A stretch of 64,000 bases of DNA from the NCBI GenBank assembly GCA_963989385.1, contig OZ022503.1, positions 91,088,638 through 91,152,637 of the forward strand. The letters run 5' to 3'. This DNA comes from Ctena decussata. Taxonomy: Eukaryota; Mollusca; Bivalvia; Lucinida; Lucinidae. A program made the position numbers and the translations under genes. The stretch's first letter is position 1. Each line of letters opens with the position of its first letter. Under the pieces are notes generated by a model. It was given only the letters and a program-made list of their open reading frames with translations. It had not been told where the DNA came from and ran no database searches. Below, piece after piece: positions 8,610-21,049 of the stretch.

Positions 8610-11600
8610 AGTTGGGCTGATATACCTATTAGAGACAGAGCAAATATTGGGCCAGTTTCACCAGAGTCTACCTTATGCATGACTTTACATGTATTGCAAC
8701 TCATTTGAGCCGCGACACGACAAAACCAACAATGTGGTTGTGCGCCCAGCGCAGACTCAGATCAGCCTGGGCATCCGCCCAGTCTGATGAGAGTCTTTGC
8801 AGTGCGCTTAAAGGGTAGCTAAGAGTCTAAGCTACCTCCATACGGACAGCGAAGACTCTGATCAGACTGGGCGGACGCCCAGGCTGATCTGAGTCTTCGC
8901 TGGACGCACAACCACTTTGTTGGTTTTGTCGTGTCGCGGCTCATTTGTAAGAAGGAAATCAAAGAATACTTACGTTTTTTTTGTTCAGCTTCCCCCCCCC
9001 TCTCTCCCTCCTCGCAGAATCTGAAATGGAAAAAAGAAGAGCGACAAAAGAAGTCCAACACACTTGGGTTATAAAGTAACTATTATCACATGACATAACC
9101 CACTGGGCACACAAGGTTGAATCAACACTGATTCAAAGTTGATTCAATGTCATGACGTCGAATCAAAGTTGATTCAGTGTTGATTCTACGGCGAGTGCCT
9201 GTTGGGAACCAATCACAAAACCAAACCTAACCTAGTTTAACATACTATTAGAGACAGAGCAAATATTGAACCAGTTTCACCCGAGTATACCTTATGCCTG
9301 ACTTTACATTTATTGCAACTCATTTGTGAGAAGAAAATCAACCAATCACATCACAACCTAACCTAGCTTAACTTATTTTTTATTTTGACACGTGTACGAC
9401 AGGAGAAGAGAGAAACCAAAGGGGTGGACGCGTCCCGCACACAACGCTCAATCAACATTGAATCAACGTCGATTCAACCCCATGAAGATGAATCAACGTT
9501 GATTCAATGTTGACCTAACGTCGTATGCCTCCCGGGGAGTTGGGCTGATATACCTATTAGAGACAGAGCAAATATTGGGCCAGTTTCACCAGAGTCTACC
9601 TTATGCATGACTTTACATGTATTGCAACTCATTTGAGCCGCGACACGACAAAACCAACAATGTGGTTGTGCGCCCAGCGCAGACTCAGATCAGCCTGGGC
9701 ATCCGCCCAGTCTGATGAGAGTCTTTGCAGTGCGCTTAAAGGGTAGCTAAGAGTCTAAGCTACCTCCATGCGGACAGCGAAGACTCTGATCAGACTGGGC
9801 GGACGCCCAGGCTGATCTGAGTCTTCGCTGGACGCACAACCACTTTGTTGGTTTTGTCGTGTCGCGGCTCATTTGTAAGAAGATAATCAAAGAATACTTA
9901 CGTTTTTTTTTTGTTCAGCTCCCCCCCCCCCTCTCTCCCTCCTCGCAGAATCTGAAATGGAAAAAAAGAAGAGCGACAAAAGAAGTCCAACACACTTGGG
10001 TTATAAAGTAACTATTATCACATGACATAACCCACTGGGCACACAAGGTTGAATCAACACTGATTCAAAGTTGATTCAATGTCATGACGTCGAATCAAAG
10101 TTGATTCAGTGTTGATTCTACGGCGAGTGCCTGTTGGGAACCAATCACAAAACCAAACCTAACCTAGTTTAACATACTATTAGAGACAGAGCAAATATTG
10201 AACCAGTTTCACCCGAGTATACCTTATGCCTGACTTTACATTTATTGCAACTCATTTGTGAGAAGAAAATCAACCAATCACATCACAACATAACCTAGCT
10301 TAACTTATTTTTTATTTTGACACGTGTACGACAGGAGAAGAGAGAAACCAAAGGGGTGGACGCGTCCCGCACACAACGCTCAATCAACATTGAATCAACG
10401 TCGATTCAACCCCATGAAGATGAATCAACGTTGATTCAATGTTGACCTAACGTCGTATGCCTCCCGGGGAGTTGGGCTGATATACCTATTAGAGACAGAG
10501 CAAATATTGGGCCAGTTTCACCAGAGTCTACCTTATGCATGACTTTACATGTATTGCAACTCATTTGAGCCGCGACACGACAAAACCAACAATGTGGTTG
10601 TGCGCCCAGCGCAGACTCAGATCAGCCTGGGCATCCGCCCAGTCTGATGAGAGTCTTTGCAGTGCGCTTAAAGGGTAGCTAAGAGTCTAAGCTACCTCCA
10701 TGCGGACAGCGAAGACTCTGATCAGACTGGGCGGACGCCCAGGCTGATCTGAGTCTTCGCTGGACGCACAACCACTTTGTTGGTTTTGTCGTGTCGCGGC
10801 TCATTTGTAAGAAGGAAATCAAAGAATACTTACGTTTTTTTTGTTCAGCTTCCACCCCCCCCTCTCTCCCTCCTCGCAGAATCTGAAATGAAAAAAAGAA
10901 GAGCGACAAAAGAAGTCCAACACACTTGGGTTATAAAGTAACTATTATCACATGACATAACCCACTGGGCACACAAGGTTGAATCAACACTGATTCAAAG
11001 TTGATTCAATGTCATGACGTCGAATCAAAGTTGATTCAGTGTTGATTCTACGGCAAGTGCCTGTTGGGAACCAATCACAAAACCAAACCTAACCTAGTTT
11101 AACATACTATTAGAGACAGAGCAAATATTGAACCAGTTTCACCCGAGTATACCTTATGCCTGACTTTACATTTATTGCAACTCATTTGTGAGAAGAAAAT
11201 CAACCAATCACATCACAACCTAACCTAGCTTAACTTATTTTTTATTTTGACACGTGTACGACAGGAGAAGAGAGAAACCCAAGGGGTGGACGCGTCCCGC
11301 ACACAACGCTCAATCAACATTGAATCAACGTCGATTCAACCCCATGAAGATGAATCAACGTTGATTCAATGTTGACCTAACGTCGTATGCCTCCCGGGGA
11401 GTTGGGCTGATATACCTATTAGAGACAGAGCAAATATTGGGCCAGTTTCACCAGAGTCTACCTTATGCATGACTTTACATGTATTGCAACTCATTTGAGC
11501 CGCGACACGACAAAACCAACAATGTGGTTGTGCGCCCAGCGCAGACTCAGATCAGCCTGGGCATCCGCCCAGTCTGATGAGAGTCTTTGCAGTGCGCTTA

Positions 11601-14600
11601 AAGGGTAGCTAAGAGTCTAAGCTACCTCCATGCGGACAGCGAAGACTCTGATCAGACTGGGCGGACGCCCTGGCTGATCTGAGTCTTCGCTGGACGCACA
11701 ACCACTTTGTTGGTTTTGTCGTGTCGCGGCTCATTTGTAAGAAGGAAATCAAAGAATACTTACGTTTTTTTTGTTCAGCTTCCCCCCCCCCTCTCTCCCT
11801 CCTCGCAGAATCTGAAATGGAAAAAAGAAGAGCGACAAAAGAAGTCCAACACACTTGGGTTATAAAGTAACTATTATCACATGACATAACCCACTGGGCA
11901 CACAAGGTTGAATCAACACTGATTCAAAGTTGATTCAATGTCATGACGTCGAATCAAAGTTGATTCAGTGTTGATTCTACGGCGAGTGCCTGTTGGGAAC
12001 CAATCACAAAACCAAACCTAACCTAGTTTAACATACTATTAGAGACAGAGCAAATATTGAACCAGTTTCACCCGAGTATACCTTATGCCTGACTTTACAT
12101 TTATTGCAACTCATTTGTGAGAAGAAAATCAACCAATCACATCACAACCTAACCTAGCTTAACTTATTTTTTATTTTGACACGTGTACGACAGGAGAAGA
12201 GAGAAACCAAAGGGGTGGACGCGTCCCGCACACAACGCTCAATCAACATTGAATTAACGTCGATTCAACCCCATGAAGATGAATCAACGTTGATTCAATG
12301 TTGACCTAACGTCGTATGCCTCCCGGGGAGTTGGGCTGATATACCTATTAGAGACAGAGCAAATATTGGGCCAGTTTCACCAGAGTCTACCTTATGCATG
12401 ACTTTACATGTATTGCAACTCATTTGAGCCGCGACACGACAAAACCACCAATGTGGTTGTGCGCCCAGCGCAGACTCAGATCAGCCTGGGCATCCGCCCA
12501 GTCTGATGAGAGTCTTTGCAGTGCGCTTAATGGGTAGCTAAGAGTCTAAGCTACCTCCATGCGGACAGCGAAGACTCTGATCAGACTGGGCGGACGCCCA
12601 GGCTGATCTGAGTCTTCGCTGGACGCACAACCACTCTGTTGGTTTTGTCGTGTCGCGGCTCATTTGTAAAAAGGAAATCAAAGAATACTTACGTTTTTTT
12701 GTTCAGCTTCCCCTCCCCCCCTCTCTCCCTCCTCGCAGAATCTGAAAGGAAAAAAGAAGAGCGACAAAAGAAGTCCAACACACTTGGGTTATAAAGCAAC
12801 TATTATCACATGACATAACCCACTGGGCACACAAGGTTGAATCAACACTGATTCAAAGTTGATTCAATGTCTTGACGTCGAATCAAAGTTGATTCAGTGT
12901 TGATTCTACGGCGAGTGCCTGTTGGGAACCAATCACAAAACCAAACCTAACCTAGTTCAACATACTATTAGAGACAGAGCAAATATTGAACCAGTTTCAC
13001 CCGAGTATACCTTATGCCTGACTTTACATTTATTGCAACTCATTTGTGAGAAGAAAATCAACCAATCACATCACAACCTAACCTAGCTTAACTTATATTT
13101 ATTTTGACACGTGTACGACAGGAGAAGAGAGAAACCAAAGGGGTGGACGCGTCCCGCACACAACGCTCAATCAACATTGAATCAACGTCGATTCAACCCC
13201 ATGAAGATGAATCAACGTTGATTCAATGTTGACCTAACGTCGTATGCCTCCCGGGGAGTTGGGCTGATATACCTATTAGAGACAGAGCAAATATTGGGCC
13301 AGTTTCACCAGAGTCTACCTTATGCATGACTTTACATGTATTGCAACTCATTTGAGCCGCGACACGACAAAACCAACAATGTGGTTGTGCGCCCAGCGCA
13401 GACTCAGATCAGCCTGGGCATCCGCCCAGTCTGATGAGAGTCTTTGCAGTGCGCTTAAAGGGTAGCTAAGAGTCTAAGCTACCTCCATGCGGACAGCGAA
13501 GACTCTGATCAGACTGGGCGGACGCCCAGGCTGATCTGAGTCTTCGCTGGACGCACAACCACTTTGTTGGTTTTGTCGTGTCGCGGCTCATTTGTAAGAA
13601 GAAAATCAAAGAATACTTACGTTTTTTTTGTTCAGCTTCCCCCCCCCCCCTTCTCTCCCTCCTCGCAGAATCTGAAATGGAAAAAAGAAGAGCGACAAAA
13701 GAAGTCCAACACACTTGGGTTATAAAGTAACTATTATCACATGACATAACCCACTGGGCACACAAGGTTGAATCAACACTGATTCAAAGTTGATTCAATG
13801 TCATGAGGTCGAATCAAAGTTGATTCAGTGTTGATTCTACGGCGAGTGCCTGTTGGGAACCAATCACAAAACCAAACCTAACCTAGTTTAACATACTATT
13901 AGAGACAGAGCAAATATTGAACCAGTTTCACCCGAGTATACCTTATGCCTGACTTTACATTTATTGCAACTCATTTGTGAGAAGAAAATCAACCAATCAC
14001 ATCACAACCTAACCTAGCTTAACTTATTTTTTATTTTGACACGTGTACGACAGGAGAAGAGAGAAACCAAAGAGGTGGACGCGTCCCGCACACAACGCTC
14101 AATCAACATTGAATCAACGTCGATTCAACCCCATGAAGATGAATCAACGTTGATTCAATGTTGACCTAACGTCGTATGCCTCCCGGGGAGTTGGGCTGAT
14201 ATACCTATTAGAGACAGAGCAAATATTGGGCCAGTTTCACCAGAGTCTACCTTATGCATGACTTTACATGTATTGCAACTCATTTGAGCCGCGACACGAC
14301 AAAACCAACAATGTGGTTGTGCGCCCAGCGCAGACTCAGATCAGCCTGGGCATCCGCCCAGTCTGATGAGAGTCTTTGCAGTGCGCTTAAAGGGTAGCTA
14401 AGAGTCTAAGCTACCTCCATGCGGACAGCAAAGACTCTGATCAGACTGGGCGGACGCCCAGGCTGATCTGAGTCTTCGCTGGACGCACAACCACTTTGTT
14501 GGTTTTGTCGTGTCGCGGCTCATTTGTAAGAAGGAAATCAAAGAATACTTACGTTTTTTTTGTTCAGCTCCCCCCCCCCCTCTCTCCCTCCTCGCAGAAT

Positions 14601-16072
14601 CTGAAATGGAAAAAAGAAGAGCGACAAAAGAAGTCCAACACACTTGGGTTATAAAGTAACTATTATCACATGACATAACCCACTGGGCACACAAGGTTGA
14701 ATCAACACTGATTCAAAGTTGATTCAATGTCATGACGTCGAATCAAAGTTGATTCAGTGTTGATTCTACGGCGAGTGCCTGTTGGGAACCAATCACAAAA
14801 CCAAACCTAACCTAGTTTAACATACTATTAGAGACAGAGCAAATATTGAACCAGTTTCACCCGAGTATACCTTATGCCTGACTTTACATTTATTGCAACT
14901 CATTTGTGAGAAGAAAATCAACCAATCACATCACAACCTAACCTAGCTTAACTTATTTTTTATTTTGACACGTGTACGACAGGAGAAGAGAGAAACCAAA
15001 GGGGTGGACGCGTCCCGCACACAACGCTCAATCAACATTGAATCAACGTCGATTCAACCCCATGAAGATGAATCAACGTTGATTCAATGTTGACCTAACG
15101 TCGTATGCCTCCCGGGGAGTTGGGCTGATATACCTATTAGAGACAGAGCAAATATTGGGCCAGTTTCACCAGAGTCTACCTTATGCATGACTTTACATGT
15201 ATTGCAACTCATTTGAGCCGCGACACGACAAAACCAACAATGTGGTTGTGCGCCCAGCGCAGACTCAGATCAGCCTGGGCATCCGCCCAGTCTGATGAGA
15301 GTCTTTGCAGTGCGCTTAAAGGGTAGCTAAGAGTCTAAGCTACCTCCATGCGGACAGCGAAGACTCTGATCAGACTGGGCGGACGCCCAGGCTGATCTGA
15401 GTCTTCGCTGGACGCACAACCACTTTGTTGGTTTTGTCGTGTCGCGGCTCATTTGTAAGAAGGAAATCAAAGAATACTTACGTTTTTTTTGTTCAGCTTC
15501 CACCCCCCCCCCCCCCCCCCTCTCTCCCTCCTCGCAGAATCTGAAATGGAAAAAAGAAGAGCGACAAAAGAAGTCCAACACACTTGGGTTATAAAGTAAC
15601 TATTATCACATGACATAAACCCACTGGGCACACAAGGTTGAATCAACACTGATTCAAAGTTGATTCAATGTCATGACGTCGAATCAAAGTTGATTCAGTG
15701 TTGATTCTACGGCGAGTGCCTGTTGGGAACCAATCACAAAACCAAACCTAACCTAGTTTAACATACTATTAGAGACAGAGCAAATATTGAACCAGTTTCA
15801 CCCGAGTATACCTTATGCCTGACTTTACATTTATTGCAACTCATTTGTGAGAAGAAAATCAACCAATCACATCACAACCTAACCTAGCTTAACTTATTTT
15901 TTATTTTGACACGTGTACGACAGGAGAAGAGAGAAACCAAAGGGGTGGACGCGTCCCGCACACAACGCTCAATCAACATTGAATCAACGTCGATTCAACC
16001 CCATGAAGATGAATCAACGTTGATTCAATGTTGACCTAACGTCGTATGCCTCCCGGGGAGTTGGGCTGATAT

Positions 16073-17633
16073 ACCTATTAGAGACAGAGCAAATATTGGG
16101 CCAGTTTCACCAGAGTCTACCTTATGCATGACTTTACATGTATTGCAACTCATTTGAGCCGCGACACGACAAAACCAACAATGTGGTTGTGCGCCCAGCG
16201 CAGACTCAGATCAGCCTGGGCATCCGCCCAGTCTGATGAGAGTCTTTGCAGTGCGCTTAAAGGGTAGCTAAGAGTCTAAGCTACCTCCATGCGGACAGCG
16301 AAGACTCTGATCAGACTGGGCGGACGCCCAGGCTGATCTGAGTCTTCGCTGGACGCACAACCACTTTGTTGGTTTTGTCGTGTCGCGGCTCATTTGTAAG
16401 AAGGAAATCAAAGAATACTTACGTTTTTTTTGTTCAGCTTCCCCCCCCCCCCCCCCCCTCTCTCCCTCCTCGCAGAATCTGAAATGGAAAAAAGAAGAGC
16501 GACAAAAGAAGTCCAACACACTTGGGTTATAAAGTAACTATTATCACATGACATAACCCACTGGGCACACAAGGTTGAATCAACACTGATTCAAAGTTGA
16601 TTCAATGTCATGACGTCGAATCAAAGTTGATTCAGTGTTGATTCTACGGCGAGTGCCTGTTGGGAACCAATCACAAAACCAAACCTAACCTAGTTTAACA
16701 TACTATTAGAGACAGAGCAAATATTGAACCAGTTTCACCCGAGTATACCTTATGCCTGACTTTACATTTATTGCAACTCATTTGAGCCGCGACACGACAA
16801 AACCAACAATGTGGTTGTGCGCCCAGCGCAGACTCAGATCAGCCTGGACATCCGCCCAGTCTGATGAGAGTCTTTGCAGTGCGCTTAAAGGGTAGCTAAG
16901 AGTCTAAGCTACCTCCATGCGGACAGCGAAGACTCTAATCAGACTGGGCGGACGCCCAGGCTGATCTGAGTCTTCGCTGGACGCACAACCACTTTGTTGG
17001 TTTTGTCGTGTCGCGGCTCATTTGTAAGAAGGAAATCAAAGAATACTTACGTTTTTTTTGTTCAGCTTCCCCCCCCCCCCCTCTCTCCCTCCTCGCAGAA
17101 TCTGAAATGGAAAAAAGAAGAGCGACAAAAGAAGTCCAACACACTTGGGTTATAAAGTAACTATTATCACATGACATAACCCACTGGGCACACAAGGTTG
17201 AATCAACACTGATTCAAAGTTGATTCAATGTCATGACGTCGAATCAAAGTTGATTCAGTGTTGATTCTACGGCGAGTGCCTGTTGGGAACCAATCACAAA
17301 ACCAAACCTAACCTAGTTTTAACATACTATTAGAGACAGAGCAAATATTGAACCAGTTTCACCCGAGTATACCTTATGCCTGACTTTACATTTATTGCAA
17401 CTCATTTGTGAGAAGAAAATCAACCAATCACATCACAACCTAACCTAGCTTAACTTATTTTTTATTTTGACACGTGTACGACAGGAGAAGAGAGAAACCA
17501 AAGGGGTGGACGCGTCCCGCACACAACGCTCAATCAACATTGAATCAACGTCGATTCAACCCCATGAAGATGAATCAACGTTGATTCAATGTTGACCTAA
17601 CGTCGTATGCCTCCCGGGGAGTTGGGCTGATAT
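16073..17633. repeat. Normal half unit joined to a B/A recombinant unit
   Basis: The unit at 16073 runs only as far as block B; B (from 16701) is then followed directly by the MITE at 16784. About 302 bp, from the B tail through the next HP2 and block A, is missing. All B-specific bases are kept up to ACATTTATTG, so the exchange lies within the last 15 bp before the palindrome. Confidence 0.92.
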
Positions 17634-19498
17634 ACCTATTAGAGACAGAGCAAATATTGGGCCAGTTTCACCAGAGTCTACCTTATGCATGACTTTACAT
17701 GTATTGCAACTCATTTGAGCCGCGACACGACAAAACCAACAATGTGGTTGTGCGCCCAGCGCAGACTCAGATCAGCCTGGGCATCCGCCCAGTCTGATGA
17801 GAGTCTTTGCAGTGCGCTTAAAGGGTAGCTAAGAGTCTAAGCTACCTCCATGCGGACAGCGAAGACTCTGATCAGACTGGGCGGACGCCCAGGCTGATCT
17901 GAGTCTTCGCTGGACGCACAACCACTTTGTTGGTTTTGTCGTGTCGCGGCTCATTTGTAAGAAAGAAGGAAATCAAAGAATACTTACGTTTTTTTTGTTC
18001 AGCTTCCCCCCCCTCTCTCCCTCCTCGCAGAATCTGAAATGGAAAAAAGAAGAGCGACAAAAGAAGTCCAACACACTTGGGTTATAAAGTAACTATTATC
18101 ACATGACATAACCCACTGGGCACACAAGGTTGAATCAACACTGATTCAAAGTTGATTCAATGTCATGACGTCGAATCAAAGTTGATTCAGTGTTGATTCT
18201 ACGGCGAGTGCCTGTTGGGAACCAATCACAAAACCAAACCTAACCTAGTTTTAACATACTATTAGAGACAGAGCAAATATTGAACCAGTTTCACCCGAGT
18301 ATACCTTATGCCTGACTTTACATTTATTGCAACTCATTTGTGAGAAGAAAATCAACCAATCACATCACAACCTAACCTAGCTTAACTTATTTTTTATTTT
18401 GACACGTGTACGACAGGAGAAGAGAGAAACCAAAGGGGTGGACGCGTCCCGCACACAACGCTCAATCAACATTGAATCAACGTCGATTCAACCCCATGAA
18501 GATGAATCAACGTTGATTCAATGTTGACCTAACGTCGTATGCCTCCCGGGGAGTTGGGCTGATATACCTATTAGAGACAGAGCAAATATTGGGCCAGTTT
18601 CACCAGAGTCTACCTTATGCATGACTTTACATGTATTGCAACTCATTTGAGCCGCGACACGACAAAACCAACAATGTGGTTGTGCGCCCAGCGCAGACTC
18701 AGATCAGCCTGGGCATCCGCCCAGTCTGATGAGAGTCTTTGCAGTGCGCTTAAAGGGTAGCTAAGAGTCTAAGCTACCTCCATGCGGACAGCGAAGACTC
18801 TAATCAGACTGGGCGGACGCCCAGGCTGATCTGAGTCTTCGCTGGACGCACAACCACTTTGTTGGTTTTGTCGTGTCGCGGCTCATTTGTAAGAAGGAAA
18901 TCAAAGAATACTTACGTTTTTTTTTGTTCAGCTTCCCCCCCCCCCCCTCTCTCCCTCCTCGCAGAATCTGAAATGGAAAAAAGAAGAGCGACAAAAGAAG
19001 TCCAACACACTTGGGTTATAAAGTAACTATTATCACATGACATAACCCACTGGGCACACAAGGTTGAATCAACACTGATTCAAAGTTGATTCAATGTCAT
19101 GACGTCGAATCAAAGTTGATTCAGTGTTGATTCGACGGCGAGTGCCTGTTGGGAACCAATCACAAAACCAAACCTAACCTAGTTTAACATACTATTAGAG
19201 ACAGAGCAAATATTGAACCAGTTTCACCCGAGTATACCTTATGCCTGACTTTACATTTATTGCAACTCATTTGTGAGAAGAAAATCAACCAATCACATCA
19301 CAACCTAACCTAGCTTAACTTATTTTTTATTTTGACACGTGTACGACAGGAGAAGAGAGAAACCAAAGGGGTGGACGCGTCCCGCACACAACGCTCAATC
19401 AACATTGAATCAACGTCGATTCAACCCCATGAAGATGAATCAACGTTGATTCAATGTTGACCTAACGTCGTATGCCTCCCGGGGAGTTGGGCTGATAT
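17634..19498. repeat. Units b and c of the 3.4-kb higher-order repeat
   Basis: The unit at 17634 has GTAAGAAAGAAGG after the MITE, a 4-bp duplication, and AGTTTTAAC before block B. The unit at 18566 has CTCTAATCAG in the MITE and GATTCGACGG in HP1. Except for GAAAGAAGG, the same marks recur in order in the units at 21050 and 21978. Confidence 0.85.
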
Positions 19499-21049
19499 AC
19501 CTATTAGAGACAGAGCAAATATTGGGCCAGTTTCACCAGAGTCTACCTTATGCATGACTTTACATGTATTGCAACTCATTTGAGCCGCGACACGACAAAA
19601 CCAACAATGTGGTTGTGCGCCCAGCGCAGACTCAGATCAGCCTGGGCATCCGCCCAGTCTGATGAGAGTCTTTGCAGTGCGCTTAAAGGGTAGCTAAGAG
19701 TCTAAGCTACCTCCATGCGGACAGCGAAGACTCTGATCAGACTGGGCGGACGCCCAGGCTGATCTGAGTCTTCGCTGGACGCACAACCACTTTGTTGGTT
19801 TTGTCGTGTCGCGGCTCATTTGTAAGAAGGAAATCAAAGAATACTTACGTTTTTTTTGTTCAGCTTCCACCCCCCCCTCTCTCCCTCCTCGCAGAATCTG
19901 AAATGAAAAAAAGAAGAGCGACAAAAGAAGTCCAACACACTTGGGTTATAAAGTAACTATTATCACATGACATAACCCACTGGGCACACAAGGTTGAATC
20001 AACACTGATTCAAAGTTGATTCAATGTCATGACGTCGAATCAAAGTTGATTCAGTGTTGATTCTACGGCGAGTGCCTGTTGGGAACCAATCACAAAACCA
20101 AACCTAACCTAGTTTAACATACTATTAGAGACAGAGCAAATATTGAACCAGTTTCACCCGAGTATACCTTATGCCTGACTTTACATTTATTGCAACTCAT
20201 TTGAGCCGCGACACGACAAAACCAACAATGTGGTTGTGCGCCCAGCGCAGACTCAGATCAGCCTGGACATCCGCCCAGTCTGATGAGAGTCTTTGCAGTG
20301 CGCTTAAAGGGTAGCTAAGAGTCTAAGCTACCTCCATGCGGACAGCGAAGACTCTAATCAGACTGGGCGGACGCCCAGGCTGATCTGAGTCTTCGCTGGA
20401 CGCACAACCACTTTGTTGGTTTTGTCGTGTCGCGGCTCATTTGTAAGAAGGAAATCAAAGAATACTTACGTTTTTTTTGTTCAGCTTCCCCCCCCCCTCT
20501 CTCCCTCCTCGCAGAATCTGAAATGGAAAAAAGAAGAGCGACAAAAGAAGTCCAACACACTTGGGTTATAAAGTAACTATTATCACATGACATAACCCAC
20601 TGGGCACACAAGGTTGAATCAACACTGATTCAAAGTTGATTCAATGTCATGACGTCGAATCAAAGTTGATTCAGTGTTGATTCTACGGCGAGTGCCTGTT
20701 GGGAACCAATCACAAAACCAAACCTAACCTAGTTTTAACATACTATTAGAGACAGAGCAAATATTGAACCAGTTTCACCCGAGTATACCTTATGCCTGAC
20801 TTTACATTTATTGCAACTCATTTGTGAGAAGAAAATCAACCAATCACATCACAACCTAACCTAGCTTAACTTATTTTTTATTTTGACACGTGTACGACAG
20901 GAGAAGAGAGAAACCAAAGGGGTGGACGCGTCCCGCACACAACGCTCAATCAACATTGAATCAACGTCGATTCAACCCCATGAAGATGAATCAACGTTGA
21001 TTCAATGTTGACCTAACGTCGTATGCCTCCCGGGGAGTTGGGCTGATAT
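19499..21049. repeat. Second B/A recombinant junction unit
   Basis: Block B at 20120 passes directly into the MITE at 20203, the same junction as at 16784. The MITE after it carries the same CCTGGACATCC and CTCTAATC variants, so both junctions descend from one event. The preceding part (TTCCACCCCC, GAAATGAAAAAAAG) matches the unit at 10484. Confidence 0.9.

Larger units (their letters stand above)
7696..8623. repeat. Reference satellite unit (928 bp)
   Basis: Chosen as a typical uninterrupted unit. Order of parts: block A 7696-7778, palindromic MITE 7779-8014, intron-like pyrimidine segment 8019-8089, purine-rich spacer 8090-8170, palindromic block HP1 8171-8278, spacer 8279-8314, block B 8315-8413, T-rich and purine-rich spacer 8414-8503, palindromic block HP2 8504-8609, and a short tail to the next unit. 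Other units have the same parts at nearly the same offsets, for example the MITE begins 83 bp after each unit start. This copy has one HP2 substitution (GAATTAACG for GAATCAACG) shared with the unit starting at 11414. Confidence 0.93.
7696..16072. repeat. Nine uninterrupted satellite units
   Basis: Units at 7696, 8624, 9552, 10484, 11414, 12343, 13271, 14203 and 15132, all with the GATT form of HP2. Individual marks include CCATACGGAC near 8840, AGATAATCAAAG near 9890, GAAATGAAAAAAAG near 10885, several private changes in the 12343 unit (GTAAAAAGG, AACCACTCTG, GAAAGGAAAAAAG), and a long interrupted C run near 15500 that makes the 15132 unit 941 bp. Confidence 0.93.
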
